64,000 nucleotides of DNA. It comes from Bermanella sp034112345. Its GTDB lineage: Bacteria; Pseudomonadota; Gammaproteobacteria; Pseudomonadales; Oceanobacteraceae. Numbering within the stretch: position 1 is the stretch's first letter; the number at the start of each line of letters is the position of its first letter. Shown here one piece after another: positions 26,519 through 35,459 of the stretch. Both the position numbers and the translations under genes were made by a program. Below the pieces are notes generated by a model. It was not told the origin of the DNA and searched no databases. It saw nothing but the letters and a program-made list of their open reading frames with translations. The DNA lies in the NCBI GenBank assembly GCA_034112345.1, contig JAWUVN010000009.1:5954-69953 (forward strand), given 5' to 3'.

Positions 26519-27289
26519 ATGAATATGCTGCAAAATATACGAATTATCCTAATAAATACCAGTCACCCTGGCAATATTGGCAGCGCTGCTCGCGCCATGA
26601 AAACTATGGGGTTGAGCGATCTAGTGCTTGTTGACCCTGTGGCATTTACTCCTGGGGAGGCAAATGTGCATGCGGATGCCATGGCCAGCGGTGCGGAAGA
26701 CATTGCACATGGAGCGCGTGTGGTCGCCACATTGGCCGAAGCTGTCGAAGATGTCGCCGTAGTAATGGGTGCCAGCGCCCGTTCAAGGCACCTACCTTGG
26801 CCTTTGATGCACCCTAGGCAGGCGGCAGGTAAAGCGTTAGAGGTTCTGCCATCAGGCCAAAAAGTGGCCCTTGTATTTGGTCGAGAGCGCACAGGATTAA
26901 GTAATGAAGAGTTGGCACAGTGTCAGGTGCACATTCATATACCAACGAATGAAGCCTATTCATCCCTCAACGTGGCCAGTGCCGTTCAGGTATTGAGTTA
27001 TGAGATGCGCATGGCGATCCTTGCGCACCAAGGTGTGCTTGAGGCTGATTATTCTGGTCAATGGGGTGTGGAATGGGATAATGAGTTGGCTAATCAGGGT
27101 GAAATAAATGGCTTTATCCAGCATTTGGAACAAACCCTGATTGAAATTGATTTTCTAGACCCCACTAACCCTAAGCAGTTAATGCCAAGGTTGCGTCGAT
27201 TCTATCAGCGAGCGATGCCAGATAAGATCGAGATTAATATCCTACGAGGGATTTTAAATAAGATCACTCGTAGTCGTAAGCAGGACTAG
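26519..27289 (+). CDS. trmJ: tRNA (cytidine/uridine-2'-O-)-methyltransferase TrmJ
   Basis: 256 residues of the SpoU/SPOUT class. It 2'-O-methylates position 32 of tRNAs using SAM. Motif 1 is NTSHPGNIGSAARAMKTMGL, motif 2 VALVFGRERTGLSNEEL, and motif 3 IPTNEAYSSLNVASAVQVL, which together form the trefoil knot. A C-terminal helical extension of about 90 residues is standard for TrmJ. Its neighbours suhB (divergent) and cysE/iscR (downstream) are conserved in gammaproteobacteria. A segment of its 3' coding end is repeated in the following spacer at 27318-27351. Confidence 0.95.
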   Translation: MNMLQNIRIILINTSHPGNIGSAARAMKTMGLSDLVLVDPVAFTPGEANVHADAMASGAEDIAHGARVVATLAEAVEDVAVVMGASARSRHLPWPLMHPRQAAGKALEVLPSGQKVALVFGRERTGLSNEELAQCQVHIHIPTNEAYSSLNVASAVQVLSYEMRMAILAHQGVLEADYSGQWGVEWDNELANQGEINGFIQHLEQTLIEIDFLDPTNPKQLMPRLRRFYQRAMPDKIEINILRGILNKITRSRKQD

Positions 27290-27317
27290 GGGCTACTTTT
27301 AGACCCGATACTTAGGG

Positions 27318-27351
27318 CCTAAACAGTTAATGCAAAGGTTACGTCGATTCT
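27318..27351 (+). repeat. Duplicated fragment of the trmJ 3' end in the trmJ-cysE spacer
   Basis: The 34 bases at 27318-27351 match 27170-27203 inside trmJ with three substitutions, offset by 148 bases. Weaker similarity extends upstream (tagaccc at about 27155 and 27300). It looks like the remnant of a small tandem duplication of the trmJ tail. No open frame is preserved in the copy. Confidence 0.85.
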
Positions 27352-27446
27352 TTTAATCGGCCATATCAATAAGGCAGCGCATTAAGCCTAGGTGCGAAGG
27401 TACCTTAATTAATGCATCACTAAATGCATAAAGCATAGGAATAACA

Positions 27447-28223
27447 GTGTTCAAAACCATTCGTGCTGACATTCGTTGCGTGTTCGATCGAGATCCCGCA
27501 GCGCGAAATACCTTTGAGGTGCTAACCACGTATCCAGGGCTTCATGCCTTGCTACATCATCGTGTGGCCCATTGGTGTTGGACTCATGGCTTGAAATACC
27601 TTGCTCGTCTTATTAGCTTCTTAAGTCGTTGGTTTACTGGTATCGAAATTCACCCAGGTGCAACTATTGGATCTGGCTTCTTTATCGATCATGGTATGGG
27701 CGTGGTGATTGGTGAAACCGCTGAAATAGGCAATAACGTGACGCTGTATCATGGAGTGACTCTTGGTGGGACATCGTGGAATAAAGGTAAGCGTCACCCT
27801 ACATTAAGAGACGGAGTGGTCATTGGTGCGGGCGCTAAGGTATTGGGTCCAATAGAAATTGGTGAAAACGGTCGTGTGGGCAGTAATGCGGTTGTGACTA
27901 AGCCTGTACCTGCGGGCGCCACTGCGGTGGGTATTCCGGGTCGAATTATAGTGAAGAATAAAGAAGAAACTGAAGAGCAAGGCCGCCGCCGCAAGGCCAT
28001 AGCTGATAAAATTGGATTTGATGCATACGGCATGACCGATGAAATGCCAGACCCCATTGCTCGCTCAATTCATAACTTACTGGATCACATGCATGCCGTA
28101 GATGCGAAAATAGAGCGGATGAGTAGTGCATTAGGCGAACTTGGCCATAAAGAGTGTACGGGCGCGTTGCCTGAGCTTAAATCTCAGCTGGATGACTTAG
28201 ATCAATCGGGTATAAGCAAATAA
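27447..28223 (+). CDS. cysE: Serine O-acetyltransferase CysE
   Basis: 258 residues, starting at GTG 27447 with AGGA six bases upstream. An N-terminal helical domain is followed by a left-handed beta-helix of hexapeptide repeats (IEIHPGATIGSGFFIDHGMGVVIGE as successive rungs). The catalytic histidine is in the IDHGMG segment. CysE makes O-acetylserine for cysteine synthesis. A position just before iscR is common in gammaproteobacteria and links cysteine supply to Fe-S assembly. The C-terminal extension after the hexapeptide domain (about 180-258) is longer than in plant-type enzymes and ends GISK. Confidence 0.95.
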   Translation: MFKTIRADIRCVFDRDPAARNTFEVLTTYPGLHALLHHRVAHWCWTHGLKYLARLISFLSRWFTGIEIHPGATIGSGFFIDHGMGVVIGETAEIGNNVTLYHGVTLGGTSWNKGKRHPTLRDGVVIGAGAKVLGPIEIGENGRVGSNAVVTKPVPAGATAVGIPGRIIVKNKEETEEQGRRRKAIADKIGFDAYGMTDEMPDPIARSIHNLLDHMHAVDAKIERMSSALGELGHKECTGALPELKSQLDDLDQSGISK

Positions 28224-28257
28224 ATTTAGGATTGCGTCTATACATACTGTATACCCC

Positions 28258-28286
28258 AAAAAACCCAGCTAATGCTGGGTTTTTTG
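28258..28286 (+). terminator. Intrinsic terminator of cysE
   Basis: AAAAAACCCAGC (28258-28269), loop TAAT, GCTGGGTTTTTT (28274-28285): a perfect 12-pair hairpin ending in T residues. It separates cysE from the iscR operon. Confidence 0.95.
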
Positions 28287-28388
28287 CTTTATTGATGTGG
28301 ATATTTTAAGCAAAGAATGGGGTGTTCTGGTAAAATTCGGCCCGATATTGTGGGTGTATATCAATACCCTTGTAGATTACTCAAGTAA

Positions 28389-28421
28389 ATAGTTGACTGT
28401 TTTGGTCGGGTTTACGATAAT
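28389..28421 (+). promoter_or_regulatory. Sigma70 promoter of the iscR-suf operon overlapped by a probable IscR type 1 site
   Basis: The -35 is TTGACT (28393-28398), the spacer 17 bases and the -10 GATAAT (28416-28421). The sequence from 28389 to 28414 begins ATAGTTGACT and ends GTCGGGTTTA. From memory this matches the E. coli type 1 IscR site (ATA-STTGACT ... GTCRGGTAT). It covers the -35 and most of the spacer, so [2Fe-2S]-IscR should repress by blocking RNA polymerase. Confidence 0.8.
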
Positions 28422-28458
28422 TTGCGTATTCTAATCTGTACAAACGAGGGGTACAGCC

Positions 28459-28950
28459 ATGAGATTGACCACAAAAGGCCGCTATGCGGTGACTGCGATG
28501 CTGGATTTAGCGATACATGGTTTACAGAAACCAGTTAGCTTAAACGATATATCGGGCAGGCAAGGCATCAGCCTTTCATACCTAGAGCAGCTATTTGCTA
28601 AGCTACGCCGTAATGAATTGGTAAGTTCGGTACGCGGTCCAGGCGGAGGCTATCGTTTGTCTCGAGATGGGAAACAAATCAGCATTGCTCAAGTAGTGGA
28701 TGCGGTTAATGAATCTATGGATGCCACACGCTGCCAGGGTAAGGGAGATTGCCAAGATGGTGATCAATGCCTGACCCATAACCTTTGGATTGATTTAAGT
28801 GATCAGATTCATGCCTTTTTAAGTGGCATTACCATTGGCGACTTGATTGAGAAAAAAGAAATTCGAGATGTTGCGCTGCGCCAAGATGAGCGAGCGCAAC
28901 AACTTAACGACCTTGATGCTAATGATCTAATTTCATTAACATCAGCCTAA
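28459..28950 (+). CDS. iscR: Fe-S assembly regulator IscR
   Basis: 163 residues, Rrf2 family. The N-terminal winged helix begins MRLTTKGRYAVTAMLDLA. The [2Fe-2S] ligands are three cysteines in the segment TRCQGKGDCQDGDQC, with the spacing typical of IscR (6 and 6). Holo-IscR represses its own operon; apo-IscR activates suf genes in E. coli. Here it is the first gene of an operon whose structural genes are mainly suf, with a type 1-like site in its own promoter. The start is the ATG at 28459; GAGGGG lies upstream. Confidence 0.95.
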   Translation: MRLTTKGRYAVTAMLDLAIHGLQKPVSLNDISGRQGISLSYLEQLFAKLRRNELVSSVRGPGGGYRLSRDGKQISIAQVVDAVNESMDATRCQGKGDCQDGDQCLTHNLWIDLSDQIHAFLSGITIGDLIEKKEIRDVALRQDERAQQLNDLDANDLISLTSA

Positions 28951-28968
28951 AACGTAAGAGCATTATTT

Positions 28969-30114
28969 ATGACCCCCATTTATTTGGATTATGCAGCCAC
29001 TACACCGGTGGACCCTCAAGTAGCTGAAAAAATGGCCGCCTGCTTAACCATGGATGGAAACTTTGCAAACCCTGCTTCTCGGTCGCACCGCTTTGGCTGG
29101 ATGGCAGAAGAAGCAGTAGAAACAGCAAGAAGGCAGGTGGCTGATATTATTAATGCTGATGCCCGAGAAATCGTATGGACATCTGGTGCAACCGAAGCCA
29201 ATAACCTGGCAATTAAAGGTGTGGCAGAGCAGCACAAAGAAAAAGGCAATCACATTATTACATCAGCTATTGAGCATAAAGCTGTGTTGGATTGCTGTAC
29301 TTACCTTGAGCAAAACGGATTCGAAGTAACCTATTTAAATCCTCAATCAGATGGGCGAGTGTCAGTTGATAGTATTAAAGCAGCTATCAAGCCAGAGACC
29401 ATTCTGGTATCGGTTATGTATGTGAATAACGAGCTGGGCAGTGTGAATCCAATATCAGATATCGCAAAGCTGTGTCAGGCGTCAGATGTTTTATTGCACG
29501 TAGACGCGGCTCAGGCGCTAGGAAAAATAGCGGTTGATGTTCAGCAGTTAGGTGTCGATTTATTATCCATGAGTGCTCATAAATTTTATGGCCCAAAAGG
29601 TATGGGTGCCTTGTATGTAAAGCGCAGTGTTAAAATTGCGGCGCAAATACATGGTGGTGGTCACGAGCGTGGCATGCGTAGCGGTACACTGGCTACGCAT
29701 CAAATTGTGGGTATGGGCGAAGCGTCTAAACTGGCAATGGAAAAAATTCAACAAGAAGAAGCGCGTTTAAGCGCTCTTAAGCAGTTACTGTTAAATGGAT
29801 TAAGTGCCTTAGATGGTGTTTCAATCAACGGTGATGCAGTCGGCGTAGCAAGCATTTTAAATGTAAGTTTTGCTGGAGTAGATGGCGAATCATTATTGCT
29901 GTCGCTTCCAACTTTGGCCGTGAGTTCAGGTAGTGCCTGTAATTCGGCAACCATGGCACCGTCTTATGTGCTTAAAACGATTGGTTTAGATGATGACTTA
30001 GCGCATGCATCCATTCGTTTTTCCTTAGGGCGTTACACCACACAAGATGAAATTCAAATAGCTGTTGAGAACGTAACAACGGCTGTTCATAGACTCAGGG
30101 GAATGGCGGCTTAA
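28969..30114 (+). CDS. iscS: Class I (IscS/NifS-type) cysteine desulfurase
   Basis: 381 residues. The PLP lysine is Lys205 (MSAHKFYGPKG) and the catalytic cysteine Cys324 in the class I loop SSGSACNSATMAPSYVL. It removes sulfur from cysteine for Fe-S assembly and thiolation. It is about 20 residues shorter than E. coli IscS, mostly at the C terminus that contacts IscU. That is consistent with no iscU being present: the next gene is sufB. A second desulfurase (SufS, class II) lies in the same operon. Whether this enzyme feeds SufBCD or mainly serves tRNA and cofactor thiolation is open. Confidence 0.93.
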   Translation: MTPIYLDYAATTPVDPQVAEKMAACLTMDGNFANPASRSHRFGWMAEEAVETARRQVADIINADAREIVWTSGATEANNLAIKGVAEQHKEKGNHIITSAIEHKAVLDCCTYLEQNGFEVTYLNPQSDGRVSVDSIKAAIKPETILVSVMYVNNELGSVNPISDIAKLCQASDVLLHVDAAQALGKIAVDVQQLGVDLLSMSAHKFYGPKGMGALYVKRSVKIAAQIHGGGHERGMRSGTLATHQIVGMGEASKLAMEKIQQEEARLSALKQLLLNGLSALDGVSINGDAVGVASILNVSFAGVDGESLLLSLPTLAVSSGSACNSATMAPSYVLKTIGLDDDLAHASIRFSLGRYTTQDEIQIAVENVTTAVHRLRGMAA

Positions 30115-30135
30115 CTCGCCGTTTCGGAGAATAGT

Positions 30136-31617
30136 ATGAGTGAAAAGACAAACCAACAAATCGTTGAAGAATCTAACCAAGAGCTCAATGATTATATTAA
30201 AACCGAGTATGAAGCAGGTTTTGTTACCGATATTGAAGCCGATACTTTAGCGCCGGGTTTAAACGAAGATGTTGTTCGTTTTATCAGTGCTAAAAAAGGC
30301 GAGCCCGAGTGGTTGCTTGAATGGCGTTTAAAAGCTTTTCGAGCATGGACTGAAATGGAAGAGCCTACATGGGCTCATGTTCATTATGAACAGCCAAAGT
30401 TTCAAGATATTTCATATTACAGTGCACCAAAAAGTATGGAAGATGGACCACAGTCTTTAGACGAGGTGGATCCTGAGTTATTAAAAACATACGAAAAATT
30501 AGGTATCCCATTGCATGAACAAGCGGTGCTGGCGGGTGTTCGTAATGTAGCTGTTGATGTGGTGTTTGATTCGGTTTCAGTTGCAACGACGTTTCGTGAA
30601 AAATTAAAAGAATCAGGCGTTATCTTTATGCCTATTTCAGAAGCTGTACACGAATATCCAGAACTTATTAAAAAGTATATGGGTTCAGTTGTACCGCAGA
30701 AAGATAATTTTTATGCCGCGCTAAACTGTGCGGTATTCTCTGATGGCAGTTTTGTTTACATTCCAAAAGGGGTTCGCTGCCCAATGGAATTATCAACTTA
30801 CTTCAGAATCAACGAGCAAAATACTGGTCAGTTTGAGCGTACCTTAATCATTGCTGATGAAGGTTCACATGTTAGCTACCTAGAAGGCTGTACTGCACCG
30901 ATGCGTGATGAAAATCAATTACATGCCGCAGTGGTTGAATTGATTGCATTAGATAATGCTGAAATTAAATACAGCACGGTTCAGAATTGGTATCCGGGCG
31001 ATGAAAACGGCAAGGGTGGCATTTATAATTTTGTAACCAAGCGTGCTGTTGCTCATACCAATGCAAAAGTTTCTTGGACTCAAGTAGAAACGGGTTCGGC
31101 TGTTACTTGGAAATACCCTAGCTGCATATTAAAAGGCGATAATTCTATTGGTGAATTTTACTCAGTTGCATTAACCAATAATTATCAGCAAGCAGATACT
31201 GGAACAAAGATGATTCACATTGGTAAAAATACCAAATCAACAATCATCTCTAAAGGTATCAGTGCAGGAAAAAGCCAAAATGCTTATCGAGGCTTGGTTC
31301 GAATGAATCCAAGCGCAGCTGGTGCTCGTAACTTCACACAATGTGACTCGTTATTAATTGGTGACAAGTGTGGCGCACATACTTTCCCTTATATTGAAAG
31401 TAAGCACCCAAGTGCAGTGATCGAACATGAAGCCACAACGTCTACTGTAAGTGATGATCAAATGTTCTTGTGTCAGCAACGCGGTATAAACCCTGAAAAA
31501 GCCGTGTCCATGATTGTGAATGGTTTCTGTAAGGAAGTATTTAAAGAGCTACCAATGGAGTTTGCAGTTGAAGCAAGTAAGCTGTTGGAAGTAAGCCTAG
31601 AAGGTTCTGTTGGGTAA
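30136..31617 (+). CDS. sufB: Fe-S scaffold subunit SufB
   Basis: 493 residues, close to the E. coli length. The C-terminal beta-helix core carries the cysteines used for cluster assembly, including the conserved segment ARNFTQCDSLLIGDKCGAHTFP (about 395-416). With SufC and SufD it forms the SufBC2D scaffold that builds clusters under stress or iron limitation. The start is the ATG at 30136 with GGAG upstream, 21 bases after the iscS stop. Downstream the 111-base gap before sufC holds two hairpins. Confidence 0.96.
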   Translation: MSEKTNQQIVEESNQELNDYIKTEYEAGFVTDIEADTLAPGLNEDVVRFISAKKGEPEWLLEWRLKAFRAWTEMEEPTWAHVHYEQPKFQDISYYSAPKSMEDGPQSLDEVDPELLKTYEKLGIPLHEQAVLAGVRNVAVDVVFDSVSVATTFREKLKESGVIFMPISEAVHEYPELIKKYMGSVVPQKDNFYAALNCAVFSDGSFVYIPKGVRCPMELSTYFRINEQNTGQFERTLIIADEGSHVSYLEGCTAPMRDENQLHAAVVELIALDNAEIKYSTVQNWYPGDENGKGGIYNFVTKRAVAHTNAKVSWTQVETGSAVTWKYPSCILKGDNSIGEFYSVALTNNYQQADTGTKMIHIGKNTKSTIISKGISAGKSQNAYRGLVRMNPSAAGARNFTQCDSLLIGDKCGAHTFPYIESKHPSAVIEHEATTSTVSDDQMFLCQQRGINPEKAVSMIVNGFCKEVFKELPMEFAVEASKLLEVSLEGSVG

Positions 31618-31650
31618 TACTCAAGACAGAATGTGGGTTAGAGAATTTAA

Positions 31651-31709
31651 TGCAGGCCCTAATAACCTGCATAACAGAATTTAAATTGTAAGAGCGAACA
31701 TTGTTCGCT
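31651..31709 (+). other. Two hairpins in the sufB-sufC gap
   Basis: TGCAGG (31651-31656) pairs with CCTGCA (31666-31671). AGCGAAC (31693-31699) pairs with GTTCGCT (31703-31709) around an ATT loop. Neither has a T-run. They may set mRNA processing or differential stability between sufB and sufC. The second ends 19 bases before the sufC start and leaves it without an obvious Shine-Dalgarno sequence. Confidence 0.5.
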
Positions 31710-31728
31710 AAAAAATGGTTGAAACATC

Positions 31729-32478
31729 ATGCTAAGCATTAAGAATTTACAAGCAAAAGTTGAAGAAAAAGATATATTAAAAGGTTTAAGTTTAGATATT
31801 AAGCCTGGTGAAATTCACGCCATCATGGGCCCAAATGGCGCAGGAAAAAGTACTTTGGGTAACGTACTTTCTGGTCGTGAAGGCTATGAAGTAACGGGTG
31901 GTACGGTTTCTTTTGACGGTAAAAATATATTAGAAATGAATGCTGAAGAGCGTGCTCGTGAAGGTCTGTTTTTGGCGTTTCAGTATCCAGTAGAAATCCC
32001 TGGTGTGAGCAACTTAGAATTTTTAAAGGCGTCTGTTGATGCAATTCGTGAGCACCGTGGCGAAGAAGCCATGAGCAGTGTTGAGTTTCTAAAATTAGCC
32101 CGTGAAAAGTGTAAGCTTGTTAATTTGGATCAAAGTTTCTTAAAGCGTGGCGTTAACGAAGGCTTTAGTTGTGGCGAGAAAAAGCGTAACGAAATTATGC
32201 AAATGATGTTGTTAGAGCCAAAGCTATGCATTCTAGATGAAACCGATTCAGGTTTAGATATTGATGCGTTACAAGTGGTTGCTGAAGGTGTGAACTCTCA
32301 GCGTGACCCAAATCGCTCGTTTATTATTGTTACTCACTATCAGCGTTTACTTGACTACATTGTTCCTGATTTCGTACATGTTTTAGCGGATGGGAAAATC
32401 GTTAAGTCAGGAGGCAAAGAATTAGCGCTAGAGCTAGAAGAAAAAGGCTATAGCTGGATCGAAGGTGAGGAAGCGTAA
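31729..32478 (+). CDS. sufC: Fe-S assembly ATPase SufC
   Basis: 249 residues, a soluble ABC ATPase. Walker A GPNGAGKST is near residue 36, the SufC-type signature region FSCGEKKRNEIMQM near 145, and Walker B CILDETDSGLDIDAL near 165. It drives conformational change in SufBC2D. The usual ABC LSGGQ is replaced by the SufC form FSCGEKKR, so the assignment is specific. It overlaps nothing; sufD follows after two bases. Confidence 0.96.
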   Translation: MLSIKNLQAKVEEKDILKGLSLDIKPGEIHAIMGPNGAGKSTLGNVLSGREGYEVTGGTVSFDGKNILEMNAEERAREGLFLAFQYPVEIPGVSNLEFLKASVDAIREHRGEEAMSSVEFLKLAREKCKLVNLDQSFLKRGVNEGFSCGEKKRNEIMQMMLLEPKLCILDETDSGLDIDALQVVAEGVNSQRDPNRSFIIVTHYQRLLDYIVPDFVHVLADGKIVKSGGKELALELEEKGYSWIEGEEA

Positions 32479-32480
32479 TC

Positions 32481-33821
32481 ATGGCAGCTGTCGACTTTAA
32501 TCAGCAAGCTGTGGCATTTGCTTCAGGTGCGAATAATAATGATTTATTTAAGTCATTAAATGAGCAAGGTTTAAATAAATTTAAAGCCTTGCCGTTTCCA
32601 ACACGTAAAACAGAAGATTGGAAATACACCAGTTTGTTTGCGTTAACTAAAAATGATTACAATCAATCTATCCAGAGCTCTGACCTTTCTGGGTTAGAAT
32701 CTTTATATGAAATAGCAGGTCTTAATGCGAATCGCCTAGTGTTTGTAAACGGCGTGTTCAAGGCAGAAGCATCCAGTATTGAATTTCAAGCTGGTGTAGT
32801 GATTAGTTCGTTTTTGACTGCGGATTCAAACATTAAATCTGATATTTCAAATCAAGTGGGTAAATTAGCCGAATCCGATCGTAACTTATTTACAGCGCTT
32901 AATAACGCGCAAGTAAACGACGGTGTATTCATTAAAGTTGATAAAAATGTACAGGTTGATAAGCCGATTCATATTGTCAATGTTACTACTGCGCAAGCAA
33001 AGACAGCTACTGCGTTTGCCCGTTGTTATATTGAGCTTGCTCAGCATGCAAATGCCACTGTGATTGAGCAGTTTGTCTCTTCGAATGAAGAACAAAACGT
33101 ATTGTTAAACCAAACAACCGAAGCAGTTATCGGTGATGGTGCTAAATTGAATCATTACCGATTAAACAGCGAGCATGAATCTAGCCTGCACTTTGGCGGC
33201 GTGTATGTGAATCTTAATCGTGACAGTCAATTTGAAAGCTACCAAGTGCTTTTGGGTGGACAAATTAAGCGCTTAGATATATTGGTCAATCATAATGTGG
33301 GCGGCAGGCATTGTGAAATGAAAGGCGTGTACTTACCTAAGCATGATCAACACGTGGATATTCACAGCTACATTGAACATAAAGCACCTAACTGTACAAC
33401 CAGTGAAGTGTATCGCGGCATTATGGCCGATCAGTCTAAGGCTGTGTTTAATGGTCGTATTCATATACATCCAGATGCTCAGAAAACGTTTGCTGAACTT
33501 AGCAATAAAAATCTATTGCTAAGTGATAAGGCAACCATTAATACCAAGCCTGAATTAGAAATTTACGCAGATGATGTTCGTTGCGCTCATGGTGCAACCG
33601 TTGCACAACTTGATGAAAAAGCTAAATTTTACCTGCGCAGTCGAGGTATCAGTGCCAAGCAAGCAGATATTATGTTGAGCTTTGGTTTTATTAACGAACT
33701 TTTAGACAGCATTCCATTAGATGCGTTACGCATAAAAATGCGTCCATTAATGGCCGAGCAGTTTACAAGTAATAAAGAGCTTACTAAGCATCTGTTACAT
33801 GAAGATGAGGCAGGCCTTTAA
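32481..33821 (+). CDS. sufD: Fe-S scaffold subunit SufD
   Basis: 446 residues. The C-terminal beta-helix is homologous to SufB, with the conserved segment IHPDAQKTFAELSNKNLLLS and EIYADDVRCAHGATVAQLDE; the histidine in CAHGA is important in E. coli SufD. It forms a heterodimer with SufB over the SufC dimer. The stop overlaps the sufS start (TAATG, 33819-33823), so these two are translationally coupled. Confidence 0.95.
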   Translation: MAAVDFNQQAVAFASGANNNDLFKSLNEQGLNKFKALPFPTRKTEDWKYTSLFALTKNDYNQSIQSSDLSGLESLYEIAGLNANRLVFVNGVFKAEASSIEFQAGVVISSFLTADSNIKSDISNQVGKLAESDRNLFTALNNAQVNDGVFIKVDKNVQVDKPIHIVNVTTAQAKTATAFARCYIELAQHANATVIEQFVSSNEEQNVLLNQTTEAVIGDGAKLNHYRLNSEHESSLHFGGVYVNLNRDSQFESYQVLLGGQIKRLDILVNHNVGGRHCEMKGVYLPKHDQHVDIHSYIEHKAPNCTTSEVYRGIMADQSKAVFNGRIHIHPDAQKTFAELSNKNLLLSDKATINTKPELEIYADDVRCAHGATVAQLDEKAKFYLRSRGISAKQADIMLSFGFINELLDSIPLDALRIKMRPLMAEQFTSNKELTKHLLHEDEAGL

Positions 33822-35041
33822 TGACATTTGATGTTAATGCAGTTCGAGCAGACTTTCCTATTTTAGATCAGATGGTGAATGACAAGCCTTTGGTCTATTT
33901 AGATAATGGAGCAACGACTCAAAAGCCAAGTGTTGTAATTGAAGCGCTAGAACATTATTACAAGGTAGATAATTCTAATGTGCACCGTGGTGCGCACACG
34001 TTAAGTGATCGCGCTACTATCGCTTTTGAACACGCACGTAAAACGGTGCAAACGTTTTTAAATGCAGAATTGCCAGAGGAAATTATCTGGACCCGTGGTA
34101 CAACCGAAAGTATTAACATTGTTGCCCAGTCTTATGGCTCTAAGTTTATTAAAGCAGGCGACGTGATCTTAGTGTCGGGTATGGAGCATCATGCGAATAT
34201 TGTACCTTGGCAAATGCTATGTGAACGCACGGGCGCCATATTAAAAGCCATTCCAGTATTGGATACTGGCGAATTGGATATGATCGCATTTGATGAATTG
34301 ATTCAAGATAATGTGAAATTCGTTAGTTTGGTTCATGTGAGTAATGCATTAGGAACCATTAACCCAGTTGAAGCTGTGATAAAAAAAGCACACGAAGTGG
34401 GTGCTAAGGTTTTAATTGATGGTGCACAATCAGTGGCTCACTTTGCAATTGATGTACAAGCATTGAATGCCGACTTTTATGTTTTCTCTGGGCATAAAGT
34501 ATTTGGTCCGACAGGTATTGGTTGCCTGTACGGTAAAAAAGAGTTGATGGATGCTATGCCGCCAGTTCAAGGTGGTGGAGAAATGATTGAAAAAGTTAGC
34601 TTCTCAGGCACAACTTATCAAGGCTTACCCTTTAAGTTTGAAGCGGGTACCCCCAATATAGCAGGGGCTATTGCACTGGATGCGGCATTAAATTATTTGA
34701 TGAATTTAGATCGTGACGCCATGGCTGCATACGAAGATCAACTGCTTCAGTATGCTCATGAAAAAGCAGCCCAATGTGAAGGTATGAGGGTGGTGGGTAC
34801 GGCAAAAGAAAAAGCTGGGGTATTAAGCTTTTTGATTGAAGGAACACATCCAGCTGATGTGGGTATGTTATTAGATCAGCAAGGGGTGGCCGTTCGCACA
34901 GGGCATCATTGTGCGATGCCAATTATGGATCAATTCTGTATTCCGGGAACGGCGAGAGCATCTTTCTCGATTTATAATACAAAAGACGATGTTGATGCAT
35001 TATTCACTGCATTAGAAAAGGTTAAGATGTTTTTACTTTGA
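33821..35041 (+). CDS. sufS: Class II cysteine desulfurase SufS
   Basis: 406 residues, matching E. coli SufS. The PLP lysine is Lys226 (SGHKVFGPTG) and the catalytic cysteine Cys364 (RTGHHCAMPIM), both at the E. coli positions. The class II enzyme passes persulfide to SufE, whose gene is not in this operon but about 4.7 kb downstream (39724). It is the second cysteine desulfurase of the operon. Confidence 0.96.
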   Translation: MTFDVNAVRADFPILDQMVNDKPLVYLDNGATTQKPSVVIEALEHYYKVDNSNVHRGAHTLSDRATIAFEHARKTVQTFLNAELPEEIIWTRGTTESINIVAQSYGSKFIKAGDVILVSGMEHHANIVPWQMLCERTGAILKAIPVLDTGELDMIAFDELIQDNVKFVSLVHVSNALGTINPVEAVIKKAHEVGAKVLIDGAQSVAHFAIDVQALNADFYVFSGHKVFGPTGIGCLYGKKELMDAMPPVQGGGEMIEKVSFSGTTYQGLPFKFEAGTPNIAGAIALDAALNYLMNLDRDAMAAYEDQLLQYAHEKAAQCEGMRVVGTAKEKAGVLSFLIEGTHPADVGMLLDQQGVAVRTGHHCAMPIMDQFCIPGTARASFSIYNTKDDVDALFTALEKVKMFLL

Positions 35042-35065
35042 ATAGTAAAAACGTAGGAGAACATT

Positions 35066-35425
35066 ATGAATGAAGTGAGTACGTTTTCCCCTGATGATAT
35101 TTCTGTATCAATGACAGAAAAAGCCATTGGTTATGCGCGCAAACAACTGGCCTCTGACAGTAATGCAAAAGGCATTGTATTAGGCGTTAAAAAAAGCGGT
35201 TGTTCAGGTTTTAAATATGATCTGCAGCTTATGCGTGAAGTAGTAGGAAATGAAAAACTGTTTAAGGTAGCCGAAGACGTGACATTATATGTCACCACTG
35301 AAGCCTTGCCTTATGTGAATGGCACCGAAATCGATTACTCAACGCAGGGATTAAATAGCACAATGGTATTTAATAATCCCAACGCGAAAGATGAGTGTGG
35401 TTGTGGCGAGTCATTCAACGTTTAG
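35066..35425 (+). CDS. sufA: A-type Fe-S carrier (SufA/IscA family)
   Basis: 119 residues of the HesB/IscA fold. The three conserved cysteines are in KKSGCSGFKYDL and in the C-terminal ECGCGESFNV. It receives clusters from SufBC2D and delivers them to client proteins. Position in a suf operon favours the SufA name, but A-type paralogues are hard to separate by sequence. GGAG lies upstream of the ATG at 35066. Confidence 0.9.
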   Translation: MNEVSTFSPDDISVSMTEKAIGYARKQLASDSNAKGIVLGVKKSGCSGFKYDLQLMREVVGNEKLFKVAEDVTLYVTTEALPYVNGTEIDYSTQGLNSTMVFNNPNAKDECGCGESFNV

Positions 35426-35459
35426 TTAACTTTATTTTATAGATTAAGAATTCCGAATT

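Noticed and set aside
31693..31709. Palindrome resembling a Gram-positive LexA box (CGAAC...GTTCG)
   Set aside because: The spacing is one base short, and gammaproteobacterial LexA uses CTG-N10-CAG; it is more likely an RNA hairpin.
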